Shown here in pieces: positions 44,509 to 52,593 of a stretch of DNA of 64,000 nucleotides. The DNA comes from Candidatus Methylomirabilota bacterium (lineage in GTDB: Bacteria > Methylomirabilota > Methylomirabilia > Methylomirabilales > Methylomirabilaceae). The translations under genes and the position numbers were made by a program. The notes below the pieces were generated by a model. That model ran no database searches and was not told the DNA's origin. It worked only from the letters and a program-made list of their open reading frames with translations. Where the stretch lies: assembly GCA_003104975.1 (NCBI GenBank), contig PQAM01000018.1, forward strand, positions 1 to 64,000, read 5' to 3'. Position 1 is the stretch's first letter, and each line of letters starts with the position of its first letter.

Positions 44509-44530
44509 CCGGCTGCAGGCCCCTTGACGT

Positions 44531-44560
44531 TTGACGGCACGGCCCGCGTCCCCCTATACT
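44531..44560 (+). promoter_or_regulatory. Predicted promoter of the ABC-F gene
   Basis: TTGACG (44531-44536), 18-base spacer, TATACT (44555-44560). The ATG is only 11 bases after the -10, so the transcript would start about four bases before the start codon (near-leaderless). Confidence 0.55.
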
Positions 44561-44570
44561 GAGAGTACCC

Positions 44571-46544
44571 ATGATTTCCATTCAACAGGTATCTAAGCGC
44601 TTCGGCGGCCGCGTCCTGTTCAAGGACGCCTCCCTGCGGATCGGCCTTGAGGACCGGGTCGCGCTGGTCGGACCCAACGGAGCGGGGAAAACCACCCTCC
44701 TGGAGATGATCGCGGGACGCATCGCCCCCGACAGCGGCGTCATTGCGATCAACAACAAGGCCGTGATCGGTTACCTGACCCAGGAGTTGGAGGCCCATCA
44801 GGGTCGGTCGGTGTTGGAGGAGGTGCTGACCGGCGGCTCGGAGGCATCCTCGATTGAGCGGCATCTCCGCCTGCTGGAGGAGGAGATCGCGACGGCCCCG
44901 CCGGAGGCGGTCGACGAACTGCTCTCCCATTACGGCGACCTCCAGACCAAGTACGAGCAGCTCGGCGGGTATGCCCTGGAGGCCCGGGCCAAAGAGATCC
45001 TTACCGGTCTCGGGTTCAAGGAAAAACATTTCTCCCGCACCCTGGATCATTTCTCCGGCGGCCAGCGGATGCGCGCATCGCTGGCCCGATTGCTGCTTTC
45101 CTCTCCTGATGCCCTGCTGCTGGACGAGCCGACGAACCATCTGGATCTGGAGTCGGTCATCTGGCTGGAGAAGTTCCTGGCCGGATACGCCGGCGCGATC
45201 CTGCTGATCTCCCACGATCGGAACTTCATGAACCGACTGGTCAACCGGGTGGTGGAGGTGGAACACCGGCAACTGATCGCCTATACCGGCAACTACGATC
45301 AGTATGTCTCCGCCAAGGCCGAGGCCAAGCAGATCCTGGAGGCGACCGCCAAGAACCAGCAGAAAAGGATCGAGGAGACCCAGGCCTTCATCGACCGGTT
45401 CCGGTATAAGGCGACCAAGGCCCGCCAGGTCCAGAGTCGGATCAAGCTGCTGGAGAAGATGGACAAGGTGGAGCTGACCCCTCAGCAAAAACGGGTCCGG
45501 TTCTCGTTTCCGGAGCCGCCACGGAGCGGGGAGACGGTGATCCGGCTGATCAACGTCGATAAGTCCTATGACGGTAACCCGGTCTACCGCGACCTGAATG
45601 TCGAACTACGCCGGGGAGAGCGCGTGGCCCTCATCGGTCCCAATGGGGCGGGGAAATCGACGCTGCTCAAGCTGCTGGCGGGCGTCCTGCCCTTCGAGCG
45701 GGGGGAGCGGGTGTTGGGCCATCACGTGACGACCGCCTATTATGCCCAGCACCAGTTGGAGCTGTTGACCCCTGCCAATACGGTCCTGGACGAGATCACC
45801 GCGGCCGCGCCCACGGAAGAGTCGTCCTTCCTGCGGGCCATTCTGGGTCGATTTCTCTTCTCCGGCGACGACGTCAAAAAGAAGGTGGCCATCCTGTCCG
45901 GCGGAGAGAAGAGCCGACTGGCCCTGGCCAAGATGTTGATCCGACCGGCTAATCTTCTCCTGTTGGACGAGCCGACCAACCACCTGGATATTCCCTCTCG
46001 CGATGTCCTGGAGGAGGCGCTGCGCGATTTTCCGGCCACAATCTGTTTCATCACGCATGACCGGCACTTTATCCGGGCCGTGGCCAACCGGATCATCGAT
46101 GTGCGGGACGGCGCAGCCACGCCCTATGCCGGGGATTACGATTACTACCTCTACAAGCAGCACCTGATGGCGGAAGAGACGGCCGACCGCTCTCAACCTC
46201 AACCCGCACCGACTAAGGGGCCGGTCCAGCCGGCACAGCGGCCCGAAGTGAAGGAGGGGCCGGCGAGGGAACGAAAGACCAAGGGGCAAAAACGGGCCGA
46301 GGCCGAGACGCGAAACCGAATGCACCGGCAGTCGAGCCTGCTGCGGTCGTCGCTGTCCACAATCGAGGCGGAGGTGGCCGAGGCCGAAAAGATCCTGGAG
46401 GAGCTGTCCCATACGCTCGCCGACCCGGAGACCTACCGAAATAAGGAGCGGTTCCGCGATGCGCTGGACCGACACGCGCAGACCAAGCGGAGGGTGGCCG
46501 AATTGACGGCCGAATGGGATCGCCTCTCCGGCCAGATTGCGTGA
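44571..46544 (+). CDS. ABC-F family ATPase
   Basis: A 657-residue protein with two ATP-binding cassettes and no membrane segment. Cassette 1: Walker [10 protein letters not shown], signature [10 protein letters not shown], Walker [16 protein letters not shown]. Cassette 2: [37 protein letters not shown]. The P-site linker (about residues 240-310) and a C-terminal coiled coil (Uup-type) are present. ABC-F proteins act on ribosomes, in translation control or antibiotic resistance. It has no ribosome site in the predicted 4-base leader. Confidence 0.93.
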   Translation: MISIQQVSKRFGGRVLFKDASLRIGLEDRVALVGPNGAGKTTLLEMIAGRIAPDSGVIAINNKAVIGYLTQELEAHQGRSVLEEVLTGGSEASSIERHLRLLEEEIATAPPEAVDELLSHYGDLQTKYEQLGGYALEARAKEILTGLGFKEKHFSRTLDHFSGGQRMRASLARLLLSSPDALLLDEPTNHLDLESVIWLEKFLAGYAGAILLISHDRNFMNRLVNRVVEVEHRQLIAYTGNYDQYVSAKAEAKQILEATAKNQQKRIEETQAFIDRFRYKATKARQVQSRIKLLEKMDKVELTPQQKRVRFSFPEPPRSGETVIRLINVDKSYDGNPVYRDLNVELRRGERVALIGPNGAGKSTLLKLLAGVLPFERGERVLGHHVTTAYYAQHQLELLTPANTVLDEITAAAPTEESSFLRAILGRFLFSGDDVKKKVAILSGGEKSRLALAKMLIRPANLLLLDEPTNHLDIPSRDVLEEALRDFPATICFITHDRHFIRAVANRIIDVRDGAATPYAGDYDYYLYKQHLMAEETADRSQPQPAPTKGPVQPAQRPEVKEGPARERKTKGQKRAEAETRNRMHRQSSLLRSSLSTIEAEVAEAEKILEELSHTLADPETYRNKERFRDALDRHAQTKRRVAELTAEWDRLSGQIA

Positions 46545-46769
46545 CAACGCGGGCCGTGAGCCTGAAGATCCCGGGCCGTAGAGACGTTGAGTGGCATATT
46601 TTATGCTACACTTTTTGTGTAAGACGTTGAACTCTGATTCACCGACTGCGGCTCGATCAGCGCTTTTCATCCCTACTGGAACGAAAGACCTTGACAGCGG
46701 CGCTTCGACGTCTGCAGTATAATGATATAGGGGAGCAGACCCTGTGGTTCGGGGTCCTGGAGCACATCG

Positions 46770-47399
46770 ATGAGTACTTATCCAATCGGTACCTGTCAGT
46801 CCTGCGGGGCGCGCAAGGTGCCCGGCGCCAGCGCCTGCTGGCAATGCGGTGTCGTATTCGCAATCCTGCCGACGACGCCGGCGACGCCGGGACGTTGGGT
46901 CAAGCTGCCGTGGGCGGGGGTCCTCCCTCTGGGGCTCTTTTTCCTGCCATGGGTGATTGTGGGCCGATACGCCGGCCATCGGGTCATCTCGGTTGCCGGC
47001 CTGGAGCTGGCGCTTGGCCAGTCGCTGAGAGGCCGTCCCGTCCCGCATGAGCCGATCCTGTGGCTGATTCCCTGCGTCTCGCTTCTCTTGGCGGTCCTGC
47101 TGTTTCGAGCCTATCGACGGGCACCAGAGCCTGGGCGCTGGCTGCTGATCGCGGCCACTGCCGGGGTCGGGTTTCTGCTGCTTGCGATCAAGACGGTGCA
47201 GTGGTTATTGATCGAGCCTCCCTCCGAGGCGGTCTGGGTCATTCATTGGTTGACCAGCGAATATCTGGTCAGCATCTCGGCCTTTTTGATATCGGCGTTC
47301 ACCGCCCTGCGAGCCTGGATCGACGCGAAGGGTCCGCAGCCGCTATCGTCCCCCTCTTCCCCCGAAGATACTCCACTCGACGAAGAGCAGTTTCCATAG
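46770..47399 (+). CDS. Zinc-ribbon membrane protein of unknown function
   Basis: A 209-residue protein with an N-terminal zinc ribbon (CQSCGARKVPGASACWQCG, four cysteines) followed by four hydrophobic segments (about 47-64, 95-112, 124-143, 168-188) and an acidic Pro/Ser-rich tail. No family recognised. The 225-bp gap before it contains TTGACA (46691) and TATAAT (46718), 21 bases apart, too far for a clear promoter. Confidence 0.65.
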   Translation: MSTYPIGTCQSCGARKVPGASACWQCGVVFAILPTTPATPGRWVKLPWAGVLPLGLFFLPWVIVGRYAGHRVISVAGLELALGQSLRGRPVPHEPILWLIPCVSLLLAVLLFRAYRRAPEPGRWLLIAATAGVGFLLLAIKTVQWLLIEPPSEAVWVIHWLTSEYLVSISAFLISAFTALRAWIDAKGPQPLSSPSSPEDTPLDEEQFP

Positions 47400-47405
47400 C
47401 GCCGG

Positions 47406-48509
47406 TCACGGTCGAGTCTCCTGCGTCCATCCATTTCCCGACGGGTTTGCACGAGTAGGATTCTTCGCACCCAACCCGTCCGGTATGCCGGCCTGCCGTG
47501 CATGACTCGGCGCAAGCAGGCGCATAGGCGTGGATGCACCGGCCGGCATCGTGTGAGACCGATCGAACGGCTCCAGCCTGCCCTCCTTGCCGGCCTGATC
47601 CCGATATACGAGCGCATTCCTCTCGAAATCGTATTCCGGGATGTCCGGATCGTTCCATCTCGTCAGGAAGTATTGGTAGAGGGGCGTATACAGGCTCTCC
47701 GGATGGGGGACGTGCTGGAACAGGTATTCCGGCATCATCTCCACATCCATAGCGGAGGGGTAATAGCGCATCCAGATATAGTCGCCGAGAATCGCCAGCT
47801 TCAGAAACGGCGGATCCTGGTACAGCTTCAGTGTGATGGTCTTCCGGACCTCTTTCAACGTCCTGAGAAACTCAATGCTCTTGGAGATCTGCTCTCGAAG
47901 GTGCGCCTCCGTCACATCGGGGTGGAGGATGGCCCTGGCGCGCGCCCGCGCACCCTCGCTCTCGGGGTCGAGGAGCATGATCTTTGCCTCACGGCAATGG
48001 TGGAGCACGCTATGTAAGTCGCCATTCGGCTCGACGAAGGTTCTGAATCCTGTGGAGCCGATCAGCATGAGGTCGCGGCCAAGGCCCTGCCGCTCCTTCA
48101 TCCGCCTGATCCGCCGTGCGGCAAAGCGCCGGCCGCTACGCGTGGCGCCTAGTAGGCCGGCACGCCTCGCGACCTGGGCGAACCGGCGATCGCGCCAGCG
48201 CCTCCCCATCACCTCCATCAGCATCATCAGCAGCACCGCCACGGTGATCTCGACCGACAGGATGAGGGTCTTCTCATCCTCAATCAAGGACCAGTAGTAG
48301 ACAACGTGCGGGACCCAGGAGCGGGCGATGGTGGGGAGCGAGAGGGCGATCGCGGCGCTCGCGACGACGACGACGATGTGATAGGCCAGATGCGCCGACC
48401 GTTCGGCGACGCCGGCCACGAGCGTCGCCACACCGCCGGCGAGGTGCGCGGTAGTCCGCCTGACGACATGTGCCACTCCCGCAGTGCGTTCATCGGGGTG
48501 GTGAAGCAT
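47406..48509 (-). CDS. Membrane protein with PLD-like C-terminal domain
   Basis: A 367-residue protein from ATG 48509, preceded by AAAAAGGAGG. Two hydrophobic segments (about 42-60 and 80-100) are followed by a basic stretch and a soluble domain: LIGSTGFRTFVEPNGDLHSV, EAKIMLLDPESEGARARARA, and FLKLAILGDYIWMRYYP. This arrangement resembles phospholipase-D-like domains that lack a usable HKD motif (DUF5919-type). Enzymatic activity cannot be claimed. Confidence 0.55.
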   Translation of the reverse strand: MLHHPDERTAGVAHVVRRTTAHLAGGVATLVAGVAERSAHLAYHIVVVVASAAIALSLPTIARSWVPHVVYYWSLIEDEKTLILSVEITVAVLLMMLMEVMGRRWRDRRFAQVARRAGLLGATRSGRRFAARRIRRMKERQGLGRDLMLIGSTGFRTFVEPNGDLHSVLHHCREAKIMLLDPESEGARARARAILHPDVTEAHLREQISKSIEFLRTLKEVRKTITLKLYQDPPFLKLAILGDYIWMRYYPSAMDVEMMPEYLFQHVPHPESLYTPLYQYFLTRWNDPDIPEYDFERNALVYRDQAGKEGRLEPFDRSHTMPAGASTPMRLLAPSHARQAGIPDGLGAKNPTRANPSGNGWTQETRP

Positions 48510-48828
48510 AAAGACCTCCTTTTTGCGTTGCTTAGCCGATAGCTGATAGGCAATAGCTGGTAGCCGGAACGGATGGAATGCCGATGGTGAGGCTACATAG
48601 CAGCAAGGCCTATGCCAGTTGCCGTCAGACCGGTTGTAAGTATCAGACGGATGGGCGTCGGAAGGAGGTCGAGCAGGTTTCGGTGGGCGCTGGAGACCGG
48701 ATAGATCGCAACTGGGTATGTAACAATTACTCCGCACTCCACCTTTTCCGGCTAGGCAGGAGGAATGCGGAGGGTGTACAATCCGGGTATGAGGCGACGA
48801 CAACGCACCGAGACAGGTGGGCCCTGCC
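48510..48828. other. Intergenic region between divergent genes
   Basis: 319 bases separating the PLD-like gene and the DUF72 gene. It contains TAGCTGATAGG-CAATAGCTGGTAG short direct repeats near 48540 and one promoter-like site; no gene or stable hairpin is seen. Confidence 0.5.
48753..48782 (+). promoter_or_regulatory. Possible promoter of the DUF72 gene
   Basis: TAGGCA (48753-48758), 18 bases, TACAAT (48777-48782), about 45 bases before the ATG. The -35 is poor. Confidence 0.3.
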
Positions 48829-49587
48829 ATGGCGCGGGTTAGAGTCGGGACCTGCGGTTTTGCCATGGGGCAGCCGGAGTACTACAGAACCTTCCCGGTT
48901 GTCGAGATTCAACAGACCTTCTATAAACTGCCGCGCATCGCGACGGGTGCGCGATGGCGGGCCGGGGCGCCGACCGGATTCGAATTGACGATGAAGGCGT
49001 GGCAGCTTATCACACACGAGCCTTCGAGCCCCACCTATCGCCGCTTGGCCCGACCGATCCCCCACGAATCGAAAGATCACTACGGCGCCTTCCGACCGAC
49101 CGAGGAGGTCGCCGCCGCCTGGACCCAGACGCGGGCATTGGCGACCGCCCTGGGCGCCTCGATCATTGTCTTTCAGTGCCCGCCGCGCTTTACCCCGACG
49201 CCCGAGCATATCGAGAACCTGCGCCGTTTCTTTACGACTATCGACCGCACCGGCTGGCACGCTGCCTGGGAGCCGCGAGGAGACTGGACGGCCGATACCA
49301 TTCAGGGCCTGTGCCGCGAGTTGGATCTGGTGCACGTGGTCGATCCGCTCAAGGAGACGCCGCGTCACGGCGCGATCCGCTATTTCAGGCTGCATGGCCT
49401 GACCGGGTACCGATATGTCCATACCGATCAGGACCTCGATCGGCTGGAGGACGCATGCCGCGGCGATCTACCCACCTACTGCCTGTTCAACAATCTCTTC
49501 ATGGCCGAGGATGCACTGCGATTTCAGGCGCGGCTGGGGCGGAAGGCGGAGCGGTCGCGGCTGCGCGTCGTCAGGGCGGCGCGCTAA
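48829..49587 (+). CDS. DUF72 family protein
   Basis: A 252-residue TIM-barrel-like protein of the DUF72 (YecE) family: VRVGTCGFAMGQPEYYRTFPVVEIQQTFYK (key parts VRVGTCGF and VEIQQTFY), GFELTMKAWQLITH, FQCPPRFTPTPEH, HAAWEPRG and YFRLHGLTGYRY. The biochemical function is unknown. The start could also be 12 bases upstream. Followed six bases later by queG. Confidence 0.85.
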   Translation: MARVRVGTCGFAMGQPEYYRTFPVVEIQQTFYKLPRIATGARWRAGAPTGFELTMKAWQLITHEPSSPTYRRLARPIPHESKDHYGAFRPTEEVAAAWTQTRALATALGASIIVFQCPPRFTPTPEHIENLRRFFTTIDRTGWHAAWEPRGDWTADTIQGLCRELDLVHVVDPLKETPRHGAIRYFRLHGLTGYRYVHTDQDLDRLEDACRGDLPTYCLFNNLFMAEDALRFQARLGRKAERSRLRVVRAAR

Positions 49588-49593
49588 CCCCGG

Positions 49594-50772
49594 ATGAGCA
49601 CGACACCACAGGCACTGGAAGGGGTCGCGCCGACGCCTGAGCGGTTGGCGGAGGCGATCAAGGAGGAGGCGCGCCGGCTGGGATTCGAACTGGTCGGCAT
49701 CGCGCCGATCGAGGACCCGCTGCACGAGCAGGCATTTGCCGACTGGCTGCAAGCGGGCTACCACGGCGAGATGGCCTACATGGCGCGCACCGAACAGGCC
49801 AGACGCCATCCGAGCAGTTGGCTGCCGTGGGCGCGTTCGGTCGTCTCTGTCGCCATGCACTATCACACCCCCTTCCCGCGCGAGACCCACGACACAGGCG
49901 CACCCAGGGGATGGATCTCGCGCTATGCGTGGGGGGACGACTATCATACGATGATGGAGAGCCGACTTGAGGCCCTGTTGGGCTTCATTCGCAGCGTCGT
50001 CGGCGGGACGGTCCAGGGCAAGGTCTACGTCGATACCGGACCGGTGCTGGAGCGGGAGGTTGCGGTCCGGGCCGGGATCGGGTGGATCGGCAAGAATACG
50101 CATCTGATCTCGCCGAAGCATGGCTCCTATTTTTTTCTAGGCGAGCTGTTTCTGGATCTCGCGCTGCCGACGGATCAGCCGATCCGGGATCGATGCGGCT
50201 CGTGCGATCTCTGTCTGAAGGCCTGTCCCACCGATGCCTTTGTCGGTCCCTATCGACTGGATGCGCGGCGCTGCATCTCGTACCTGACCATCGAGTTGAA
50301 AGGGCGCATCCCGGCCGAGATGCGGCCGCTGATCGGCGATCACATCTTTGGCTGCGACATCTGTCAGGAGGTCTGCCCCTACAATATCAACATCGGGGCC
50401 TCGAAGGAGGCCGCATTTCACCCTCGTGAGGGGCTGCATGCGCCGGAGTTGATCCCGCTGCTCGCACTCGGCGACGATCAGTTCCGATCGCAATTCAAGG
50501 GAAGTCCCATCAAGCGTTCAAAGCGACGGGGTCTGCTGCGCAACGTGGCCGTGGCGCTCGGCAATATCACGCCTCAGAAGTCTGTCCCGGCCCTGGCGAC
50601 GCTCCTGTCCGATTCGGAGCCGCTGGTCCGGGGCCATGCCGCCTGGACCCTGGGACAGATCGGCACGCCCGAGGCACGGACGGCGCTGGATGGGGCACGT
50701 ACCCGCGAAACCGATCCGGACGTACAGGCCGAGATCACGCAGGCGCTGATCGCCTGCGCGCTTTCACCGTAA
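49594..50772 (+). CDS. queG: Epoxyqueuosine reductase QueG
   Basis: A 392-residue cobalamin- and Fe-S-dependent enzyme that performs the last step of queuosine synthesis in tRNA. Motifs: GFELVGIAPIE near the N-terminus, RAGIGWIGKNTHLISPKHGSYFFLGE, seen as GIGWIGKNT, then two [4Fe-4S] clusters CGSCDLCLKACPTDAF and FGCDICQEVCPYN. A C-terminal HEAT-like repeat tail (SDSEPLVRGHAAWTLGQIG) binds tRNA. Its 3' end overlaps the convergent methyltransferase gene by 38 bases. Confidence 0.95.
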   Translation: MSTTPQALEGVAPTPERLAEAIKEEARRLGFELVGIAPIEDPLHEQAFADWLQAGYHGEMAYMARTEQARRHPSSWLPWARSVVSVAMHYHTPFPRETHDTGAPRGWISRYAWGDDYHTMMESRLEALLGFIRSVVGGTVQGKVYVDTGPVLEREVAVRAGIGWIGKNTHLISPKHGSYFFLGELFLDLALPTDQPIRDRCGSCDLCLKACPTDAFVGPYRLDARRCISYLTIELKGRIPAEMRPLIGDHIFGCDICQEVCPYNINIGASKEAAFHPREGLHAPELIPLLALGDDQFRSQFKGSPIKRSKRRGLLRNVAVALGNITPQKSVPALATLLSDSEPLVRGHAAWTLGQIGTPEARTALDGARTRETDPDVQAEITQALIACALSP

Positions 50773-51457
50773 CCCTGGCCCGGATGGTCAATGCTCGCCC
50801 GCCGCGCTCCAGATAGGCCAGGAATCCCCGCCAGCGGCTTTCGGCTTTCCACTTGCCGATCAGACCCGACTCCTCCACATAGGCCATGGCGTCGATCGGG
50901 GCGCTGAAGGTCAACCGCTCGCACTCGACCTCACGATAGACCGGATCGAATCCCGCCGCCGCAAGCGCCGTGTCGACGTCCGCCTCCCCGTAGGCAAATC
51001 GGGAACTCCGGCCGGTCTCGTGCCACTGGTCTTTGTGCAGGGTTGAAAAGGCGATGCACGCGTCCGGCCGCAGCACCGCGGCCGCCCGGCGCAGGATCTC
51101 GTTCGACATACACAGATGGGCGACCACCAGGTCGATCGGTCCGAACTCGCTGTAGTCGGTCCGTTCGGCATCGCAACACACAAACGTGACGTGATTCAGG
51201 CCACGGGCGCGCGCGCGCTGCGTCGCCTGCTCGATCGCCCCGTCCGACCAGTCGACACCGATCAACCGGCCCGCCTCCTCTGCCAGGGCGAAGGTCAGTC
51301 GCCCAGTGCCGCATCCGACATCCAGCACGGTCCGTCCGCGCAGCAACTCTTCCCGTATCAGGCGCACAAACGCCTCACTGAGAAGGCCGTGTCTCGCCTC
51401 GCGCCCCTCGCCTGGCCGATAGACGCGCTCGATGCGCTGCTCGTTCCATTCGCTCAT
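50735..51457 (-). CDS. SAM-dependent methyltransferase (class I)
   Basis: A 240-residue enzyme from ATG 51457 (GAAGGGGTG upstream). Motif I VLDVGCGTGRLTFALAEEAG, motif II acidic VDWSDGAIEQA, and motif IV-like FGPIDLVVAHLCM define the Rossmann fold. The substrate is unknown; the rest does not match a specific subgroup. The gene is convergent with and overlaps queG by 38 bases. Confidence 0.85.
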   Translation of the reverse strand: MSEWNEQRIERVYRPGEGREARHGLLSEAFVRLIREELLRGRTVLDVGCGTGRLTFALAEEAGRLIGVDWSDGAIEQATQRARARGLNHVTFVCCDAERTDYSEFGPIDLVVAHLCMSNEILRRAAAVLRPDACIAFSTLHKDQWHETGRSSRFAYGEADVDTALAAAGFDPVYREVECERLTFSAPIDAMAYVEESGLIGKWKAESRWRGFLAYLERGGRALTIRARVTVKARRRSAPA

Positions 51458-51546
51458 ACGCACCCCTTCCTGGATTCTGTGGTATGTCAGTATCCCAAAA
51501 CTGTAAGGCTTTGGGAAGGGGCGACACGGCGGCCGGCGGCGCACCC

Positions 51547-51575
51547 TTGACAGGCCCACAACAAGGGTATATATA
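51547..51575 (+). promoter_or_regulatory. Predicted promoter of the arsR-hyf-like operon
   Basis: A perfect TTGACA (51547-51552), 17-base spacer and TATATA (51570-51575). The start of transcription should fall near 51582, next to an inverted repeat that suits the ArsR-family regulator. Confidence 0.65.
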
Positions 51576-51586
51576 TATAGTAATAT

Positions 51587-51598
51587 TTGCAGATGCAA
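51587..51598 (+). promoter_or_regulatory. Candidate ArsR-type operator
   Basis: TTGCA-GA-TGCAA within ATATTTGCAGATGCAATAAT; the same half-site repeats in ATATGCAAT at 51601. ArsR/SmtB repressors bind such AT-rich 12-2-type dyads. The site overlaps the expected transcription start. Confidence 0.55.
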
Positions 51599-51629
51599 TA
51601 ATATGCAATTACGTGACGATCGGACAACC

Positions 51630-51980
51630 ATGAGACAGCAACTGAGCAACTTCAAGGCGGATTTCTTTAAGGCGTTGGCGCATCCGCTGAGGATCTCGAT
51701 CCTGGACGCGTTGCGGACCGGAGAGTTCACGGTGAACGAGATCAGCCGGCAATTCTCGATCGAGCCGGCCAACGCCTCGCAGCAGCTTGCGGTTCTCCGC
51801 AATAAGGGGATTGTGGTGGCCCGTAAGGAGGGGTCGAGCGTCTACTATTCCGTCGGCGACCCGTCGCTCTTCAAGCTGCTTGATGCCGCACGAGAAATCT
51901 TCAACAACCATCTGATCGGCGTCCGCGGGATGCTTGAGGAGATCCGACTCGAGCAGACGCAGACACCCAAGCGCCGCTGA
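51630..51980 (+). CDS. ArsR-family transcriptional regulator
   Basis: A 116-residue winged-helix repressor. The start at 51630 is preferred (CGGA upstream), 51603 is possible. ALAHPLRISILDALRTGEFT, EISRQFSIEPANASQQLAVL and VVARKEGSSVYYSVGDPSLF form the HTH and wing. It lacks the ELCVCDL metal site of ArsR, so it responds to some other signal. It precedes the hydrogenase-4-like genes and probably controls them and itself through the adjacent dyad. Confidence 0.88.
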   Translation: MRQQLSNFKADFFKALAHPLRISILDALRTGEFTVNEISRQFSIEPANASQQLAVLRNKGIVVARKEGSSVYYSVGDPSLFKLLDAAREIFNNHLIGVRGMLEEIRLEQTQTPKRR

Positions 51981-52030
51981 GCCGGACACGGACATCGGCG
52001 CAGTGAGGTCATCGGAGAACGCGGGTTGAG

Positions 52031-52549
52031 ATGCTGGCACTCGTGAGAAAGATCTGGACAACCCCGGTGGTGACGGAGCCGCTGGGACGGACCGATGACG
52101 ACGGACAGATCGAGACCGTAGCGCGGCAGATTAACGAGCGCGCGCGGCGCCTCTTCGGACGCTCGCTTCACATCCGCCAGGTGGATGCGGGCTCGTGCAA
52201 CGGATGCGAACTGGAAATCGGCGCATTGAATAATCCCTACTATGACCTGGAGCGCTTTGGGATGCATTTCGTCGCCTCGCCGCGCCACGCGGATTGTCTG
52301 CTGGTCACGGGGCCGGTGACGCGTAATATGGCCGATCCCCTCAAGCGCACCTATGACGCTACCCCGGATCCGAAGATCGTCGTCGCCGTCGGCGACTGCG
52401 CCAGGGACTGCGGGATCTTTGCGGGCGGCTATGGGGTCGTCGGACCGGTATCGGCTGTGGTGCCGGTCGATGTCGTGGTCGGCGGCTGCCCGCCGCCCCC
52501 GTCGCACATCCTGGCCGGGATCCTGACGGCGCTCGAAAGCCGAGGATAG
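52031..52549 (+). CDS. hyfI: Hydrogenase-4-like small subunit (HyfI/NuoB family)
   Basis: A 172-residue NuoB-type subunit that holds the proximal [4Fe-4S] cluster. All ligands are present: DAGSCNGCELEI (two), VGDCARDCG (third) and GGCPPPP (fourth). The N-terminal 50 residues are membrane-distal. It comes before hyfB here, whereas E. coli hyf has it near the end. First gene of the complex after arsR (50-base gap). Confidence 0.88.
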   Translation: MLALVRKIWTTPVVTEPLGRTDDDGQIETVARQINERARRLFGRSLHIRQVDAGSCNGCELEIGALNNPYYDLERFGMHFVASPRHADCLLVTGPVTRNMADPLKRTYDATPDPKIVVAVGDCARDCGIFAGGYGVVGPVSAVVPVDVVVGGCPPPPSHILAGILTALESRG

Positions 52550-52593
52550 GCGCGTCGGTATGGTCGATCTACAGATGGCTCGATAGTGTGACG

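Noticed and set aside
39897-44510. A true integron
   Set aside because: No tyrosine recombinase gene and no attC core (GTTRRRY/RYYYAAC) was found in the window; only the layout is similar.
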